A stretch of 32,217 nucleotides of DNA, taken from contig JACZXB010000014.1 in assembly GCA_022571845.1 (NCBI GenBank), positions 1 to 32,217 on the forward strand. The letters run 5' to 3'. The number at the start of each line of letters is the position of its first letter. Position 1 is the first letter of the stretch. This document shows, in pieces, positions 31,018 through 32,217 of the stretch. Position numbers and translations under genes: made by a program. Source of the DNA: Candidatus Zixiibacteriota bacterium. GTDB taxonomy: Bacteria; Zixibacteria; MSB-5A5; GN15; FEB-12. Under the pieces are notes generated by a model. It saw only the letters and a program-made list of their open reading frames with translations. It did not search any database and had not been told where the DNA came from.

Positions 31018-31806
31018 TTAAGCCAGACTAAAAACACTTTCTTCGTATTCGTGGGTTTTTTGAAAACCAAGATTTGCGTAGCATTTTATAGCGGCCTCGT
31101 TATCACTTTTAACATTTAAAGCTACTAACAAGCCTTCGCCGACAAGTTCTCTAACTAAAGCCGCTGTTACTCGGGTTGCCAGTCCCTTATTTCGAAATTC
31201 CTCATAAGTGGCAATATTGCCCAGCACCGCTATTTTATATTTTTTTGAGTAAACATGCACACCTGCCGCCGCAACCAATTTATCTTCTATAAAACAGCCG
31301 AAATATTTCCGAGTCTCAAGCATACTGTTATTAAAATAGTTATCCGGGTAGGCTTGTTCATAAAGTTGCAGTAGCTGCCGGCTGTGTGATGAGTCGAGCC
31401 TAAGAATGTTGTCATTTTTGTCGAGAGCGTAACTCTCGCACATTTTTCTTTTAGTAAGTTTCATTTTCAGAAATTTGCCCAGCGGCTTTTCGTCGTAAAG
31501 CTGCCTGAAAACATTCCGGTAACTTTTAAGAAAGTGGCAGTAAAATTTAGTTGGCAGAAGTCCAATAGTTTCTTTAAGCAGCTGCTCGAATCTGTCTGTC
31601 AGGCCAAGTGCAAGTACGGTAGCTGTTTTTAGGCCGCTGTATATCAGGATCAGTTCTTCTATTCGGGCACGTTGGTGGTAGTCGGCCGCCCATTGACAGT
31701 CCGGGAAATAAAAGTCGTCAAGGTCTCCCTGATGATAGCCGAAGAGAACCGGGTCTTTCTGGAAGTGTCGCTCCAGATGCTTTTTGTTTACAGTAAAGAC
31801 CAGCAT
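31018..31806 (-). CDS. GNAT family N-acetyltransferase
   Basis: The protein has 262 residues. The GNAT domain is C-terminal (about 130-260): LVAAAGVHVYSK, then NIATYEEFRNKGLATRVTAAL as the acetyl-CoA loop, then ALNVKSDNEAAIKCYANLGF. The N-terminal 130 residues form a less conserved domain seen in two-part GNATs. The acceptor substrate is unknown. It converges on the zinc-ribbon gene. Confidence 0.85.
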   Translation of the reverse strand: MLVFTVNKKHLERHFQKDPVLFGYHQGDLDDFYFPDCQWAADYHQRARIEELILIYSGLKTATVLALGLTDRFEQLLKETIGLLPTKFYCHFLKSYRNVFRQLYDEKPLGKFLKMKLTKRKMCESYALDKNDNILRLDSSHSRQLLQLYEQAYPDNYFNNSMLETRKYFGCFIEDKLVAAAGVHVYSKKYKIAVLGNIATYEEFRNKGLATRVTAALVRELVGEGLLVALNVKSDNEAAIKCYANLGFQKTHEYEESVFSLA

Positions 31807-31854
31807 CTTCTTTATAGAACGAAAGAGTCAAAGATAGTCGTGGCTGCTTCGTGC

Positions 31855-32217
31855 TTACTCCTGTGATGAAACAGGTTCGGCCTCGATTGTATTTACTCTT
31901 GGATTACGAAAATATTCCGTCCCGGCCCAGCTTACTCCTATAAAGAACATAGCTTTTCCCTGTCCGGTAATATCAAATCGGGTTGGGAACCAATAGCCAT
32001 CGGAGTCCGGAGCGAACATCATAGACATCTCAAGTTTTTTCATTTTGAAAAAGAAATTCCCTCCTTTTTTAGCAGGAGCGAAATCTACTTTTACCAGATG
32101 AAATGAGTCGGCGTCAAAATAGTATTCACCATTGATGGCCTTTTTGTCTTCTGTCAATGATTCTACTTTAAATTTATGGCAAAGATAATCGCTGATCGTG
32201 CTGTCATGCACTCCAAG
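31855..32217 (-). CDS. Unrecognised beta-rich protein, C-terminal part (5' end outside window)
   Basis: The frame is open to the right edge, so only the last 120 residues are visible. They alternate short strands: INGEYYFDADSFHLVKVDF, then KMKKLEMSMMFAPDSDGYWF and FPTRFDITGQGKAMFFIGV. This resembles the outer-membrane or lipoprotein-sorting-like beta sheets seen in exported proteins. No signal peptide can be judged because the start is missing. I do not assign a function. Confidence 0.6.
   Translation of the reverse strand, partial: LGVHDSTISDYLCHKFKVESLTEDKKAINGEYYFDADSFHLVKVDFAPAKKGGNFFFKMKKLEMSMMFAPDSDGYWFPTRFDITGQGKAMFFIGVSWAGTEYFRNPRVNTIEAEPVSSQE

Overview
The window looks like a chromosome fragment of an uncultured diderm bacterium. 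The long YidC periplasmic domain, Tat and Sec signal peptides, and secreted cohesin/dockerin-like proteins with paired NILDL calcium-binding repeats point towards the FCB-like or Zixibacteria-type candidate phyla. That placement is an inference from protein style; the window holds no rRNA or other direct marker.

Layout. 1-2.8 kb: two minus-strand secreted proteins, one running off the left edge with Ig-like and cohesin-like parts, one ending in a dockerin-like pair. 2.8-3.7 kb: a gap of about 900 bases without a gene. 3.7-5.2 kb: a membrane-anchored alpha/beta hydrolase fold that lacks its catalytic Ser and His, followed by an AhpD-like peroxidase-family gene whose in-frame TGA sits exactly where the second catalytic Cys should be, with a SECIS-like hairpin behind it. 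I read this as one selenoprotein gene. 5.2-8.6 kb: palindromic repeats, a Tat-exported glycosylasparaginase, repeat-rich DNA and an ImmA-type/DUF4411 PIN-like toxin-antitoxin pair. 8.7-11.3 kb: a moxR, small membrane protein, DUF58 operon. 11.4-12.6 kb: a well-formed promoter with a perfect inverted repeat just upstream, a membrane-anchored thioredoxin-fold protein and a secreted 10-Cys mini-protein, closed by a hairpin.

12.6-22.3 kb is the conserved origin-proximal block, all on the minus strand: rpmH, rnpA, yidD, yidC, mnmE, mnmG, rsmG, parA, parB, then an M23 peptidase and a bactofilin. It carries parS-like 16-mers in rsmG and in the mnmE-mnmG gap. Beyond the bactofilin, a short intergenic stretch has two perfect DnaA boxes and one near-box. 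dnaA itself is not next to rpmH. parA lacks any ATG/GTG/TTG start and probably starts at CTG. A 76-bp copy of the rsmG tail lies behind rsmG.

22.4-32.2 kb holds mixed-strand genes: a glucuronyl C5-epimerase-like protein, an M24 peptidase, a P-loop ATPase, a large exported M1-like protein without its zinc site, a stand-alone receiver, HflX, an archaeal-type ornithine cyclodeaminase-like protein, an IscU/NifU-like scaffold overlapping a small zinc ribbon, a GNAT acetyltransferase and the C-terminal part of an unrecognised protein.

The most notable points are the selenocysteine AhpD with its dead-hydrolase neighbour, the redox protein/Cys-rich peptide pair, the zinc-less M1 protein, and the replication/segregation signals.
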